From positions 1,240,001 to 1,304,000 of the forward strand of contig OZ246975.1 of assembly GCA_965232485.1 (NCBI GenBank): 64,000 nt of DNA, read 5' to 3'. The notes beneath the pieces are model-generated. The model worked only from the letters and a program-made list of their open reading frames with translations. It was not told where the DNA came from and did not search any database. Made by a program: the position numbers and the translations under genes. Position 1 is the first letter of the stretch. Each line of letters opens with the position of its first letter. Shown here piece after piece: positions 26,936-35,910 of this stretch. This DNA comes from VXPQ01 sp965232485. GTDB lineage: Bacteria > Bacteroidota > Rhodothermia > Rhodothermales > VXPQ01.

Positions 26936-27064
26936 CGGACAACCTGCCAATGGGCTCCCCAGCCTCTGTTTCCCTCCAGTCATTACCCTGTCAAAGGGAG
27001 ATAAATTCATTGCGCAAAACACGATCCGCTTGCGAACGCCCGGCGCGCCAAACGGACGGTCGCC

Positions 27065-27330
27065 TTAAGGAAGCTCTGATTAACTCCACTTTGATCAGCG
27101 CTTCGCTTTCACGCGTACAAAACGACATGACGGCGTTATTGCAATCAGCGAAACACACGGCGGATTCGGGTTGTCGCGGTCGTGAAGCGCCCTTCGGGAG
27201 GCTGACAGGCGCGCGCTGGCAAGGAATGACGAAGAAGGTAGTGTGGCGGCTCCGCGTAATGAGGAATGACACAGCCAGCGCGCGCCTGTCAGCCTCTGAA
27301 TCTTTGCGGACTTAATCAGGGTTTCCTTAA
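27065..27330. mobile_element. MITE-like element with terminal inverted repeats (copy C)
   Basis: About 266 bases bounded by TTAAGGAAGCTCTGATTAA and TTAATCAGGGTTTCCTTAA, which are inverted copies with two mismatches. Inside, 23 bases at 27198-27220 are a perfect inverted copy of 27274-27296, enclosing a 53-base loop that holds AAGGAATGAC and GAGGAATGAC. The left part (about 27112-27204) is shared with 48018-48106. There is no credible transposase, so it is a non-autonomous or REP/MITE-type element. The whole 26649-27522 interval has no gene other than repeats. Confidence 0.78.
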
Positions 27331-27368
27331 TTTTTTAAGTCTACATTTTTCAACTTAAAAAATTAAGG
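27325..27368. terminator. Strong AT-rich hairpin, possible bidirectional terminator
   Basis: CCTTAATTTTTTAAGT and ACTTAAAAAATTAAGG are perfect 16-base inverted copies separated by 12 bases. The stem is AT-rich and lacks a GC clamp, so termination is uncertain. It partly overlaps the right end of the MITE-like element and may instead belong to it. Confidence 0.45.
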
Positions 27369-27468
27369 TTTGCTGTCTGAAGCGGAGATTGATCTCTGGA
27401 AATCGATGGCGGAAATGTGCGCTGTAGATAGCGAAAAAATTCGGGATGGGAAAGTTTTCTTGCAATTT

Positions 27469-27483
27469 TGCATTCTAAATGCA
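27469..27483. promoter_or_regulatory. Small palindrome upstream of the DUF4143 ATPase
   Basis: TGCATT-CTA-AATGCA, embedded in AT-rich DNA and centred 47 bases before the start of the next gene. The position and symmetry would suit a repressor or operator site; there is no other support. Confidence 0.3.
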
Positions 27484-27522
27484 TAATTTTACGGAAATCC
27501 CGTCTCATGCACCCCTTCCGCC

Positions 27523-28743
27523 ATGCCCCGCTACATCACGCGATCCCTGGAGCCGGTTCTCCAAAAGGCAGCTTCCGAGTTTCCCGCCGTCGTTTTGACG
27601 GGGCCGCGCCAGTCCGGCAAGACCACGCTCCTGAAGCATCTTTTCGGGAAGCGGTATCGGTATGCCTCGCTCGAACCGCCCGACGTGCAACACGCCGCCT
27701 CCACAGATCCGCGCGGTTTCCTTGAGGCGCACCCCCCTCCGGTCATCTTCGACGAAGTGCAGTACGCCCCCGACCTGCTGCCCTACGTCAAGGAAAAGAT
27801 CGACGCCAACCGCTCCGAAAACGGCCAATACCTGCTCACCGGGTCACAGAATTTGCTGCTTGCGCAAAACGTCACCGAATCGCTTGCGGGACGAGCGGCC
27901 ATGCTGCGCCTGTTGCCGCTCTCAAGAAGAGAAATAGAGAACCAGCCGCACCGCCTACTCCCGTGGGAATCCCCACAGGAAGCCTCCTCGCTCCCGCCGC
28001 TGGCCTTTGGGCCTCTTTGGAAACGCTTCCTGCGAGGCGGATATCCGGAACTCGCCGCGCAACCCAAACGAGGCGGCGCGATGTGGCACGCCAGTTACAT
28101 CCGTACATACCTCGAACGGGACATACGCGCAATCCGGCAGGTCGGCAATTTGCGACAGTACCAGCATTTTTTGCAACTGCTTGCGGCACGAAGCGGCCAA
28201 CTCCTGAATCTGAGCGACATCTCCCGCGACCTGGGCGTTGCAGTCAACACAGTCAAGGCATGGCTTTCCATGCTCGAAGCCACATTCCAGGTCGTCGTGC
28301 TCTATCCGTACTTCGCCAATGCAGGGAAACGGCTCGTCAAAACGCCGAAAGTGTATTTCACGGATACCGGAACGCTATGCTACCTCGCTGGCCTCCAGGA
28401 GCCTGACCATGCAGCCCGGGGACCCATGGGCGGCGCTATCCTGGAAACAGCCGTATTTTCCGAACTATACAAGACCCTGACGCACCGGGGGATGGATCCG
28501 CGCATCTGGTTCTGGAGAACCTCCGCAGGAAAAGAGGTAGACTTTATTGTGGAAGCCGATGGAAAACTCGTTACGATCGAGGTAAAATTGTCCGCCACGC
28601 CGAACCCCGCCATGGCGGCTTCCATCCGGGAACTCCAGCGAAATATGGGCGATGCGGTCCTGCCCGGGTACATGGTGCATCCGGGAGACGCGCGCCTCCC
28701 GCTGGGAGACGGCGTCACGGCGATAGGGCTGGGGGAGGTGTAG
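27523..28743 (+). CDS. AAA ATPase of the DUF4143 family
   Basis: A 406-residue cytoplasmic protein. The Walker A motif GPRQSGKTTLLKHLF lies at about residues 27-41, Walker B is PPVIFDEVQYAPDLL, and the sensor-like YLLTGSQN follows. The C-terminal DUF4143 domain contains YIRTYLERDIRAI, a winged-helix stretch LLNLSDISRDLGV, and the PD-(D/E)XK-like strands EVDFIVEADGKLVTIEVK. The family is common in mobile and accessory regions and its function is unresolved. The gene sits alone between a repeat cluster and an IS3 fragment, with no partner in either direction, which fits a mobile cargo gene. Confidence 0.88.
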   Translation: MPRYITRSLEPVLQKAASEFPAVVLTGPRQSGKTTLLKHLFGKRYRYASLEPPDVQHAASTDPRGFLEAHPPPVIFDEVQYAPDLLPYVKEKIDANRSENGQYLLTGSQNLLLAQNVTESLAGRAAMLRLLPLSRREIENQPHRLLPWESPQEASSLPPLAFGPLWKRFLRGGYPELAAQPKRGGAMWHASYIRTYLERDIRAIRQVGNLRQYQHFLQLLAARSGQLLNLSDISRDLGVAVNTVKAWLSMLEATFQVVVLYPYFANAGKRLVKTPKVYFTDTGTLCYLAGLQEPDHAARGPMGGAILETAVFSELYKTLTHRGMDPRIWFWRTSAGKEVDFIVEADGKLVTIEVKLSATPNPAMAASIRELQRNMGDAVLPGYMVHPGDARLPLGDGVTAIGLGEV

Positions 28744-28796
28744 GGAAGAAGAGAAGTGGTTCGTTTTCCTTGGACGTCTTTTGGCAAAATTTAAGG

Positions 28797-28974
28797 TGTA
28801 CTATTGCGGCCTTGTTCTGATCGAACCAACCAAAGGAGGCGTCCCATGCCCAAACGCACTCGCAGAACCCACAGTCCCGCCTTCAAGGCGAAGGCAGCCC
28901 TTGCCGCCGTGCGCGACGACAGCACGCTGGCTGAATTCGCCGGGGCCCCAATGATCCGTTTTTACCCCTTTTGA
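28797..28974 (+). pseudogene. Left-end fragment of an IS3-family element (orfA start)
   Basis: From the ATG at 28846, preceded by AAAGGAGG, the frame reads MPKRTRRTHSPAFKAKAALA and then AVRDDSTLAEFAG, the N-terminal helix-turn-helix start of an IS3-type orfA. Family likeness ends at about residue 36 and the frame stops at 28974. A possible left terminal repeat begins TGTACTATTG at 28797. No orfB or right end is present. The DNA from 28744 to 29063 otherwise holds only a hairpin. Confidence 0.72.
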
Positions 28975-29016
28975 GTAATTTCTATACCTTTTTTGTATAG
29001 TTTTTACTCAAAAGGG
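28966..29016. terminator. Long AT-rich hairpin downstream of the FG-GAP operon
   Basis: CCCTTTTGAGTAA (28966-28978) is a perfect inverted copy of TTACTCAAAAGGG (29004-29016). Within it CTATAC and GTATAG form a second stem around a run of Ts, with TTT/TTT mismatched between the stems. It lies about 50 bases beyond the minus-strand stop at 29064, where a terminator is expected. It may also be a leftover of a mobile element, as it abuts the IS3 fragment. Confidence 0.45.
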
Positions 29017-29063
29017 TATAGAATACTCTGATGAAGGACGCGCTTCATCCCCCCGCTTACGCG

Positions 29064-32000
29064 CTACTGCCGGGCGATCCCAACCGTTGCGGAAGCGTCC
29101 TGAGCAATCCCCGGCAAGGCGGCGCGCAAACGCAGCGCCTGAACCGTATCGTTGCTGCGGCCCACGAAGAGCAACGGGCCGCTTTCGCGCGGAACAAGGC
29201 GCAAGGCGCGCACTTCTCCCTCCAGCAACAGACCGCTTTCGGCCAGATCGACCGGCTCGAAACCGCCCTGCCCGTCTCCGCGAAGCAAAAGGCCATAACC
29301 CGCATCGTAGCGTCCCCGCGAGGGCCGCACCCCGTAAAAATTGCCGCCAAGGATCAGGTCCTTGCGCCCGTCCCCGTCGAAATCCCCCGAAAGCATGGCG
29401 TATACCGGCGAAAACTGGGCCTCGGCAGGCAGTTCGCGCAAGACGAACGACCCGTCGCCGAGGTTTTCCGCCCATGCGCTGGCGAAAGTATTCGCCTGCC
29501 GGACAAGCGCGCCCGCGCGTTCCTCCTCTGTGAACAAGTCCTCGTAGCGCCCGGCGCCGAAATCGACGTACGTGGGAAACGCGCGCAAAAGGGACGGAAT
29601 CTGCCGGATGATCTCGTCCCGCGTGGCCACAGGATACCGCCCCCCGTCCCGCGCCACGGTCAGGATATGCTCCGTACTTCCGTCTCCGTCGAAATCCCGA
29701 ACGTATAGCAGGGCCGGCGCTTCGCCGGAGGCCCGTACAGACGAATTGCGTCCGAGATTTCCGAGAAGCAGGTCCGGATCGCCGTCCTCGTCCATATCCT
29801 CGACGGCCACGCTCTGCCACCAACCTTCCGAACCCTCCAGTCCCGGCGCGGCCTGTTCTTCAAACCGTCCGTCTCGCTGCGCAAACACGCGCACAGGCAT
29901 CCACTCGCCCGCTACGATCAGATCGTCCTGCCCGTCGCCGTCGTAATCGGCCCACGCCGCCCCGCCCACCATGCCGACTCGGGCCAGATCCGGAGCATAC
30001 TCCTCCGTAACGTCGGCGAAAACGCCCGATCCATCGTTTTCCAGCAAATAACTTTGCGGAATCTCCCCGTAGCGGCGGGCCTCTACCCGCCCCGCTACAA
30101 ACAGGTCCACATCCCCGTCCCCATCGAAATCGCGGGGCGCCGCGCAGCACCCGTTGACATAGCGAGGCGGCAGCGCATCGGCGGCGCGCGCAAAACCGCC
30201 CGCGCCGTCCCCGAGATACAGGCGGTCCAGCAACGCCTCGGCTTGTCCCCAGTACTCGTTGCCCCCGCTCACGACATACAAATCCAGCGCGCCATCCCCG
30301 TTCGCGTCGAAAAACGCAGCATCCACATCTTCATGCAGGCTGTCCGCCCGCCACGCCGCTTCCGAAACCGATGCGAAACGCCCGTCGGACTGCTGCAGAA
30401 AAAGGCGCGCCGCCTGCCGTTTCGCGCCGCCCACGAACACATCCGCCCGCCCGTCTCCATTCGCGTCGCCCACGGCCATGGCGGGCCCCTCCGTCGAGAT
30501 TTTATGGGGCATCAACCCCTCCCGATTGAAATCGAAATACACATTCTCTTCGTGCCGAAAATGTACGCCCAGCGACGAGGTAACGTCTTCGAAAAGAGGA
30601 ACCGGCGGGGGTGCGGGGCGGTGGAGTTCCGTCGCATCCTTTTGCTTAAGCACGAGCATGCGGTCCGCCGCCACATCGGTCAACGTTTGGCGACGGCCAT
30701 CGGGCCAGACCACGGTCAGCGTATCCACGCTCGCCGCAGCGCCGAGGCCCAGATGCAGGCGCGGGTCCACGGACGATTGCCACCCCCGCACAGGCATGTG
30801 TTCCCGCACCTGCGTCCCGCCCCGATGGCGAAGAATCACCTTCGCGCCGACGCCCGCCGTATTCGCCCCCTCGCCTTCAAGGCGCACCTGCAGATAATGG
30901 CGATCCGCCAAACGCTCCGCCCGGTTCTCGTACACCGCCGCAGGCGCATTGATATTATTCACCGCCAGATCAAGGTCCCCGTCGTTGTCGAGGTCTGCGT
31001 ATGCAACCCCGTTGGAGAAACCCGGATCGTCGAGGCCCCAGGCGCGCGCCTGGTTCGTAAAGACAAAATTTCCTTCGTTGCGAAAAGCGTAATTGGCGAC
31101 GCGGACCTCGGGCATGCGTTCGATCCAGGCATACGTTTCCGGCGTAATCGGCTGCGCCAGAGCAGCCTGCCTGCCCGGCGACGAAACGAAGCGCACATAA
31201 TCCATATCGTTGGGGCGGCGCGGAACGCCGTTCGTCACGAAAATATCCTGCCTTCCGTCGTGGTCGAAATCGGCGAAAAGACTTCCCCAACTCCAGTCGG
31301 TGGCCTCGACCCCCGCCAGGTAGCCGATTTCGCTGAAGCGGCGCTGGCCGCGGTTGAGTTGCAACGTATTGCGTACGACCTGGTGATGGTATCCAAGCCG
31401 GCGCTTGAGGTCGTACAGCTCCCGAGGCTCGCCCACATCCGACCGGTTGCGGTATTCCTGACGCTCCGGAAGCATATCCAGCACGACGATATCCATGCGC
31501 CCGTCGTTATTGAAATCCGCCGCGTCGTTGCCCATGGAAGCGCGGCTCGCATGCCCCATGGCCGTTCGGATCGACTCCGTAAACGTACCGTCGCAGTTAT
31601 TGTAATACAGGTAATCGTGCTCGTGAAAATCGTTGGACACATAAATATCCGGGCACCCGTCGTTGTCCAGATCGCTCGTCGCCACCCCCAGCCCGTACCC
31701 GATGCGCCCGCCGTATATCCCGGCCGAATCGCTGACGTCGATAAAAAAGGCGCCTTCGTTCCGAAAAAGTTTATCCCCCGCCCGAGGATGCCGTTCGTAC
31801 CGAAGCGTGTCGGAACCGTACGTATCCTCTATATGCAGGGAATGATTGAGGAGATACATATCCAGATCGCCGTCCCCGTCGTAGTCGAAAAAGGCTGCCT
31901 GGGTGGAAAACCCTTCGTGCGCCAGGCCGTACTCGGCGGCCCGGTCCGTGAATGTGCCGTCGCCGTTGTTGACGAACAACTCGTTTCGGCCCTGCTTGTC

Positions 32001-32441
32001 GAGATACGCCACATTGGAGACGTACAGGTCGAGCAACCCATCCCCATCCACGTCCGCCATGGCCACGCCCTTGCTCCAGTCTCCCTGGCCCGCCACGCCC
32101 GCCGCATCGGTCACGTCCTCGAACCGGAAATCTCCCCGGTTCAGGTACAAACGGTTCGGCAGTGCGTTCGCCGTGAAATACAGATCGACCAGATCGTCTC
32201 CGTTCACATCGCCCGCCGCCACGCCGCCGCCGTCGTAGTAATACAAATAATTGAGGATGTTGAACGAGGTGTCCGCAGGCAGGTCGTTGCGGAATGCGAC
32301 GCCCGTCTCCGCCGGCGAAAGCTGCTTGAAAAGCGTATCCTGGCTACAGGCCGCAAGCCATACGGCCAGCGCGACAACGATCCCTGCGCGGGCGCCCCGA
32401 ATGAAAAAAAGCCATCGTATGAACAAACCGGCTTGCATCAT
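29064..32441 (-). CDS. FG-GAP/VCBS repeat lipoprotein with ASPIC/UnbV domain (second of a pair)
   Basis: A 1125-residue outer-membrane lipoprotein; lipobox AVWLAAC, Cys32. It carries about fourteen calcium-binding loops of the D-x-[DN]-x-DG-x2-D type (for example DVDGDGLLDLYV, DYDGDGDLDMYL, DFDHDGRQDIFV). These form beta-propellers on both sides of an ASPIC/UnbV domain near residues 505-595 (GVGAKVILRHRGG, WPDGRRQTL). This is the CRTAC1-like architecture often found beside SusC/SusD genes in Bacteroidota; the ligand is unknown and glycan or protein binding is likely. The start overlaps the stop of the upstream paralogue by four bases, so the two are co-transcribed and probably form one complex. 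Confidence 0.87.
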   Translation of the reverse strand: MMQAGLFIRWLFFIRGARAGIVVALAVWLAACSQDTLFKQLSPAETGVAFRNDLPADTSFNILNYLYYYDGGGVAAGDVNGDDLVDLYFTANALPNRLYLNRGDFRFEDVTDAAGVAGQGDWSKGVAMADVDGDGLLDLYVSNVAYLDKQGRNELFVNNGDGTFTDRAAEYGLAHEGFSTQAAFFDYDGDGDLDMYLLNHSLHIEDTYGSDTLRYERHPRAGDKLFRNEGAFFIDVSDSAGIYGGRIGYGLGVATSDLDNDGCPDIYVSNDFHEHDYLYYNNCDGTFTESIRTAMGHASRASMGNDAADFNNDGRMDIVVLDMLPERQEYRNRSDVGEPRELYDLKRRLGYHHQVVRNTLQLNRGQRRFSEIGYLAGVEATDWSWGSLFADFDHDGRQDIFVTNGVPRRPNDMDYVRFVSSPGRQAALAQPITPETYAWIERMPEVRVANYAFRNEGNFVFTNQARAWGLDDPGFSNGVAYADLDNDGDLDLAVNNINAPAAVYENRAERLADRHYLQVRLEGEGANTAGVGAKVILRHRGGTQVREHMPVRGWQSSVDPRLHLGLGAAASVDTLTVVWPDGRRQTLTDVAADRMLVLKQKDATELHRPAPPPVPLFEDVTSSLGVHFRHEENVYFDFNREGLMPHKISTEGPAMAVGDANGDGRADVFVGGAKRQAARLFLQQSDGRFASVSEAAWRADSLHEDVDAAFFDANGDGALDLYVVSGGNEYWGQAEALLDRLYLGDGAGGFARAADALPPRYVNGCCAAPRDFDGDGDVDLFVAGRVEARRYGEIPQSYLLENDGSGVFADVTEEYAPDLARVGMVGGAAWADYDGDGQDDLIVAGEWMPVRVFAQRDGRFEEQAAPGLEGSEGWWQSVAVEDMDEDGDPDLLLGNLGRNSSVRASGEAPALLYVRDFDGDGSTEHILTVARDGGRYPVATRDEIIRQIPSLLRAFPTYVDFGAGRYEDLFTEEERAGALVRQANTFASAWAENLGDGSFVLRELPAEAQFSPVYAMLSGDFDGDGRKDLILGGNFYGVRPSRGRYDAGYGLLLRGDGQGGFEPVDLAESGLLLEGEVRALRLVPRESGPLLFVGRSNDTVQALRLRAALPGIAQDASATVGIARQ

Positions 32442-35400
32442 CGCACCGAAATCAGGCGCACGGGACCATCGTTGACAGCAATCGCAACGAGACGGTCGGC
32501 CGCCAGCGCCATGTCCCGCGCCTGGCCCTGCACGCGAAAGCCGCTCTCCGCCATGGGAACGGGCGCGAAGGCGCCTGCGCCGTCCCCGCGCAAAAACAAG
32601 CCATATCCGGCATCCATCCGCCCGAGTTCAGGCTTGGCGGCGTAAAAATTCCCGGCCAGCAGGAGATCTCTGGCCCCGTCTTCGTCGAAATCCCCGGCGA
32701 GCAATGCGTAGATCGGGGTAAGTTGCGCCTCGAACGGCAAGGGGTGCAAGGCAAACGCGCCGTCGCCGAGATTCTCGACATACGACGTGGCCAGGGTGTA
32801 GGCGCGCCGGACAACCGAAGACGCACGTTCCTCCAATGTAAAAACCTCTTCAAGGGGCGTTCCGGCGTAATCCGCAAACCGGGGGAAACGCTGCGCCAGC
32901 ATCGGAAGCTGACGGAAAAGGTCCTGTCGAAGCGCCATAGGATAGGCCACCCCGTTTCGGTACAGGGAAATAACCTGATCAATGCGCCCGTTCCGGTCGA
33001 AATCGTCTACATGCATCGTGAGCGGCGCTGTTTCCGAGGCATGCAGCACAGTGTTCAGGCCGAGATTGCCCGCCACGAAATCCATATCGCCGTCCCCGTC
33101 CATATCCTCGACAAGCAGGCGATTCCACCATCCGTGGCTCTGGTCGAGGCCGTTGCCCGATTGCAGCGCCAGTTCGCCGTGGTTCAGCAACACCGAAACG
33201 GGCATCCATTCCCCAACCACAACCAGGTCCGGGCGCGCATCGGCGTTCACATCGACCCATGCCGCGTCCGTCACCATGCCGATATCCTGCAAGGCAGGCG
33301 CAACCTCCCCGGTAACATCGGTAAAACGCCCCGCGCCGTCGTTGCGAAGCAGCGCGCTGCGGGGATTGAGTCCGTACCGCCACGGAATCGAACGGGCGCC
33401 CACGAACAAATCCATATCCCCGTCCCCGTCGTAGTCGGCAGGAACCACGCAGGCGCTGCTCGCATACAGGGACGGCAAGGCGTCCGATGCTTTGGCGAAC
33501 CGTCCAGCGCCGTCGTTCAGATACAACCGATCCCGTAGCCCCGGCGCAAGCTCCGAATATTCGCTGCCGCCGCTGGCCACGTACAAATCCCGGTCGCCGT
33601 CGCCGTCCGCATCGAAAAAGGCCGCGTCGACGTCTTCGGATATGGCGTCGGCGACAAACGGGGCGTTATCCAGCGCCTCGAAACGCCCGTCGGGCCGCTG
33701 CCGGAAAAGTCCCCCCGGCGAGTCCTTGGCGCCGCCCACATACACATCGTCCAGGCCGTCTCCGTCCACGTCGCCCACGGCAAGGCGCGGACCTTCGGTG
33801 GAAAGCATCCGAAGCGGCAATAACTCCCGCTCGAAATCGACAAAATCGTTTTCCACATGCGCAAACGCCAGACCGGACGTTTCCGTTACCTCCGAGAAGC
33901 GCGGGAGCGATTCGGGCGCCGCGGCGAAAGACGCCTCGGAAGGCCCGGCGACCGCCTCCTCCTGCCGCAGGGCGAGCAGGCTGTTGACGGCTGGCCGTTC
34001 GAGCACGGACCGCCTGCCGTCCGGCCACCGCACTTCCACCGAATCGGCGCCGCCGGACCCAAGCCCGAAAGTCAGCACAGGATCTACGGTGGACTGAAAT
34101 CCGCGCGAGGGCATCTGCTCCTGCACAAGCGGCGCGCCGCCTTGCCATACGGTGACGCGGGCCCCCACTCCCAAACGATTGCCGCCCTCGCCCGCGAGCG
34201 CGACCTGTAAAAAGCGGCGCCCATACAACGTGTCCGCCTCGTTCCGGTATACGAAAACTTCTGCGTCAATATTGTTGATCACCAGGTCCGGATCGCCGTC
34301 GTTATCGAGGTCGCCATACGCCGCGCCATTGGAAAAAGCAGGCGCGTCCAGCCCCCATTCCGCCGTCTTGTCGGCGAACGTACGATCCCCATTCCCCCGA
34401 AAAGCCACATTGGAAATCGGTTCGGAGGGCATGCGCTCCAGCAATTCGAGATAATCGAGCTTGTCGGCGCGTTCACGGGCCATGCGCTGTATTTCTCCAG
34501 CGAAAAACGCCATGAAATCCTGATCGATCACATCCCGGTACACTCCGTTCGTAACCAGAATGTCCTTGTACCCATCCATATCCAGATCGACCAGGAGCGC
34601 GCTCCAGCTCCAGTCCGTAGCCTCCACGCCCGCAATCGGCGCTATGTCGCTGAACGCGCCGCCGCCGAGGTTGTACTGCAACGCGTTGCGGGTGAACTGA
34701 TAATAAAATCCTCTGTCCGCCTTGTCCTGATAGATACTCCAGGATTCGTGGCTCCCCGTGGTCTTGAGCCGATACTCGTCCTGCGGGAGCATATCCGTCA
34801 CATACAAATCCGTTCGACCGTCGTTGTCCATGTCGGCGGCGTCGTTGCCCATGGAGGAAAGACTGATGTGCGGAAAATGCGTTTCCAGCGCTTCGGTAAA
34901 CGTCCCGTCCCCGTTATTCCGGTAAAAATAATCGCGCTCGAAGAAATCGTTGGAAACATACAAATCGAGCCAGCCGTCCGCATCGAAATCACTGGCCACG
35001 ACATCCAGCCCAAAAGCAATTTCGCTCCCGTACACGCCCGCTTCGGCGCTCGCGTCCACGAAAACGCCTCCCTCGTTGCGGTAGAGTTTGTCGCCCCCGC
35101 CCTCATGGCGGCTATCGCGTATGTTTTGCAGACCGAAACTGCTCACTTCGCGCGGCGAATTGTTGACGAGGTACATATCAAGGTCCCCGTCCCGATCGTA
35201 ATCCAGAAACGCCGCATGGACGGAAAATCCCGTATCGGCGAGTCCGTAATCCGACGCCTGCTCCTTGAAGCTGGGCGTTCCGTTCGCGCCTGGCCCCTCA
35301 TTGATAAAAAGCAGATTCGCCCGGTCCCCCGTCGGATCGCCAGCCCGGCAGATATAAATATCCGGCAAACCATCTCCGTTCACGTCCGCAATGCTCACGC

Positions 35401-35818
35401 CGGTGGACCAGCCGCGCCCGCTTTCCATGCCTGCCCGCCCCGTTACGTCCTCGAACCGGAACGCGCCCCGGTTCAGATACAATCGATCCGCCCCCTGATT
35501 CGCGGTCAACACCAGGTCGCGCAGTCCGTCTCCGTTCAGATCGGCAATGCCCACCCCGCCGCCATTGAAATAATTTCGATAGGTAAATACATTGAACGAC
35601 TCGGTGGGGCGCAGGCGATTCTCGAAACGGACGCCGGTCCAGGACGAAGGCAGGAGCGTGAAGAGACGATCGCCGGGGGGTACTTCCTGCGGACCGGAAC
35701 ACCCGGCCGCAAGGCAAAGGACAAGAAGCGCCGCGCGGAACGATCCGCGGAGATATTGCGCCATATACGATGATTCAGGAAGCGCGCGCGCAAAAATGTC
35801 TCGCTCAGAGTATTTCAT
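32438..35818 (-). CDS. FG-GAP/VCBS repeat lipoprotein with ASPIC/UnbV domain (first of a pair)
   Basis: An 1126-residue paralogue of the downstream gene with the same layout: signal and lipobox (LVLCLAAGC), about fourteen Asp-rich loops (DVNGDGLPDIYI, DMDNDGRTDLYV, DMDGDGDMDFVA) and a central ASPIC/UnbV domain (LGVGARVTVWQGG, WPDGRRSVL). The ATG at 35764 gives a cleaner signal peptide (MAQYLRGSFRAALLVLCLAAGC) and may be the true start. A 92-base gap separates it from the divergent TonB receptor, so the two transcripts share a promoter region, which suggests a functional link. Long plus-strand frames across both genes are shadows. Confidence 0.87.
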   Translation of the reverse strand: MKYSERDIFARALPESSYMAQYLRGSFRAALLVLCLAAGCSGPQEVPPGDRLFTLLPSSWTGVRFENRLRPTESFNVFTYRNYFNGGGVGIADLNGDGLRDLVLTANQGADRLYLNRGAFRFEDVTGRAGMESGRGWSTGVSIADVNGDGLPDIYICRAGDPTGDRANLLFINEGPGANGTPSFKEQASDYGLADTGFSVHAAFLDYDRDGDLDMYLVNNSPREVSSFGLQNIRDSRHEGGGDKLYRNEGGVFVDASAEAGVYGSEIAFGLDVVASDFDADGWLDLYVSNDFFERDYFYRNNGDGTFTEALETHFPHISLSSMGNDAADMDNDGRTDLYVTDMLPQDEYRLKTTGSHESWSIYQDKADRGFYYQFTRNALQYNLGGGAFSDIAPIAGVEATDWSWSALLVDLDMDGYKDILVTNGVYRDVIDQDFMAFFAGEIQRMARERADKLDYLELLERMPSEPISNVAFRGNGDRTFADKTAEWGLDAPAFSNGAAYGDLDNDGDPDLVINNIDAEVFVYRNEADTLYGRRFLQVALAGEGGNRLGVGARVTVWQGGAPLVQEQMPSRGFQSTVDPVLTFGLGSGGADSVEVRWPDGRRSVLERPAVNSLLALRQEEAVAGPSEASFAAAPESLPRFSEVTETSGLAFAHVENDFVDFERELLPLRMLSTEGPRLAVGDVDGDGLDDVYVGGAKDSPGGLFRQRPDGRFEALDNAPFVADAISEDVDAAFFDADGDGDRDLYVASGGSEYSELAPGLRDRLYLNDGAGRFAKASDALPSLYASSACVVPADYDGDGDMDLFVGARSIPWRYGLNPRSALLRNDGAGRFTDVTGEVAPALQDIGMVTDAAWVDVNADARPDLVVVGEWMPVSVLLNHGELALQSGNGLDQSHGWWNRLLVEDMDGDGDMDFVAGNLGLNTVLHASETAPLTMHVDDFDRNGRIDQVISLYRNGVAYPMALRQDLFRQLPMLAQRFPRFADYAGTPLEEVFTLEERASSVVRRAYTLATSYVENLGDGAFALHPLPFEAQLTPIYALLAGDFDEDGARDLLLAGNFYAAKPELGRMDAGYGLFLRGDGAGAFAPVPMAESGFRVQGQARDMALAADRLVAIAVNDGPVRLISVR

Positions 35819-35877
35819 TACGAAACTATAACCCCGACTTGTACATTCCGTTGTCCTGAAGATACGAATCGCCCTTT

Positions 35878-35892
35878 AAGGATACGCTGATT
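35878..35892 (+). repeat. End motif of the dispersed repeat family
   Basis: AAGGATACGCTGATT resembles the terminal motif of the element at 27065 and lies in the divergent promoter gap between the FG-GAP gene and the TonB receptor, about 20 bases before the receptor start. A related motif, GAATACTCTGATGAAG, occurs at 29021. Confidence 0.4.
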
Positions 35893-35910
35893 CATACGCA
35901 TCGCGGAAAT

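Noticed and set aside
30054..32645. 863-codon plus-strand open frame
   Set aside because: It is antisense to the FG-GAP lipoprotein genes; it reads as low-complexity Arg/Pro/His/Val-rich protein, as expected from the complement of Asp-rich repeats.
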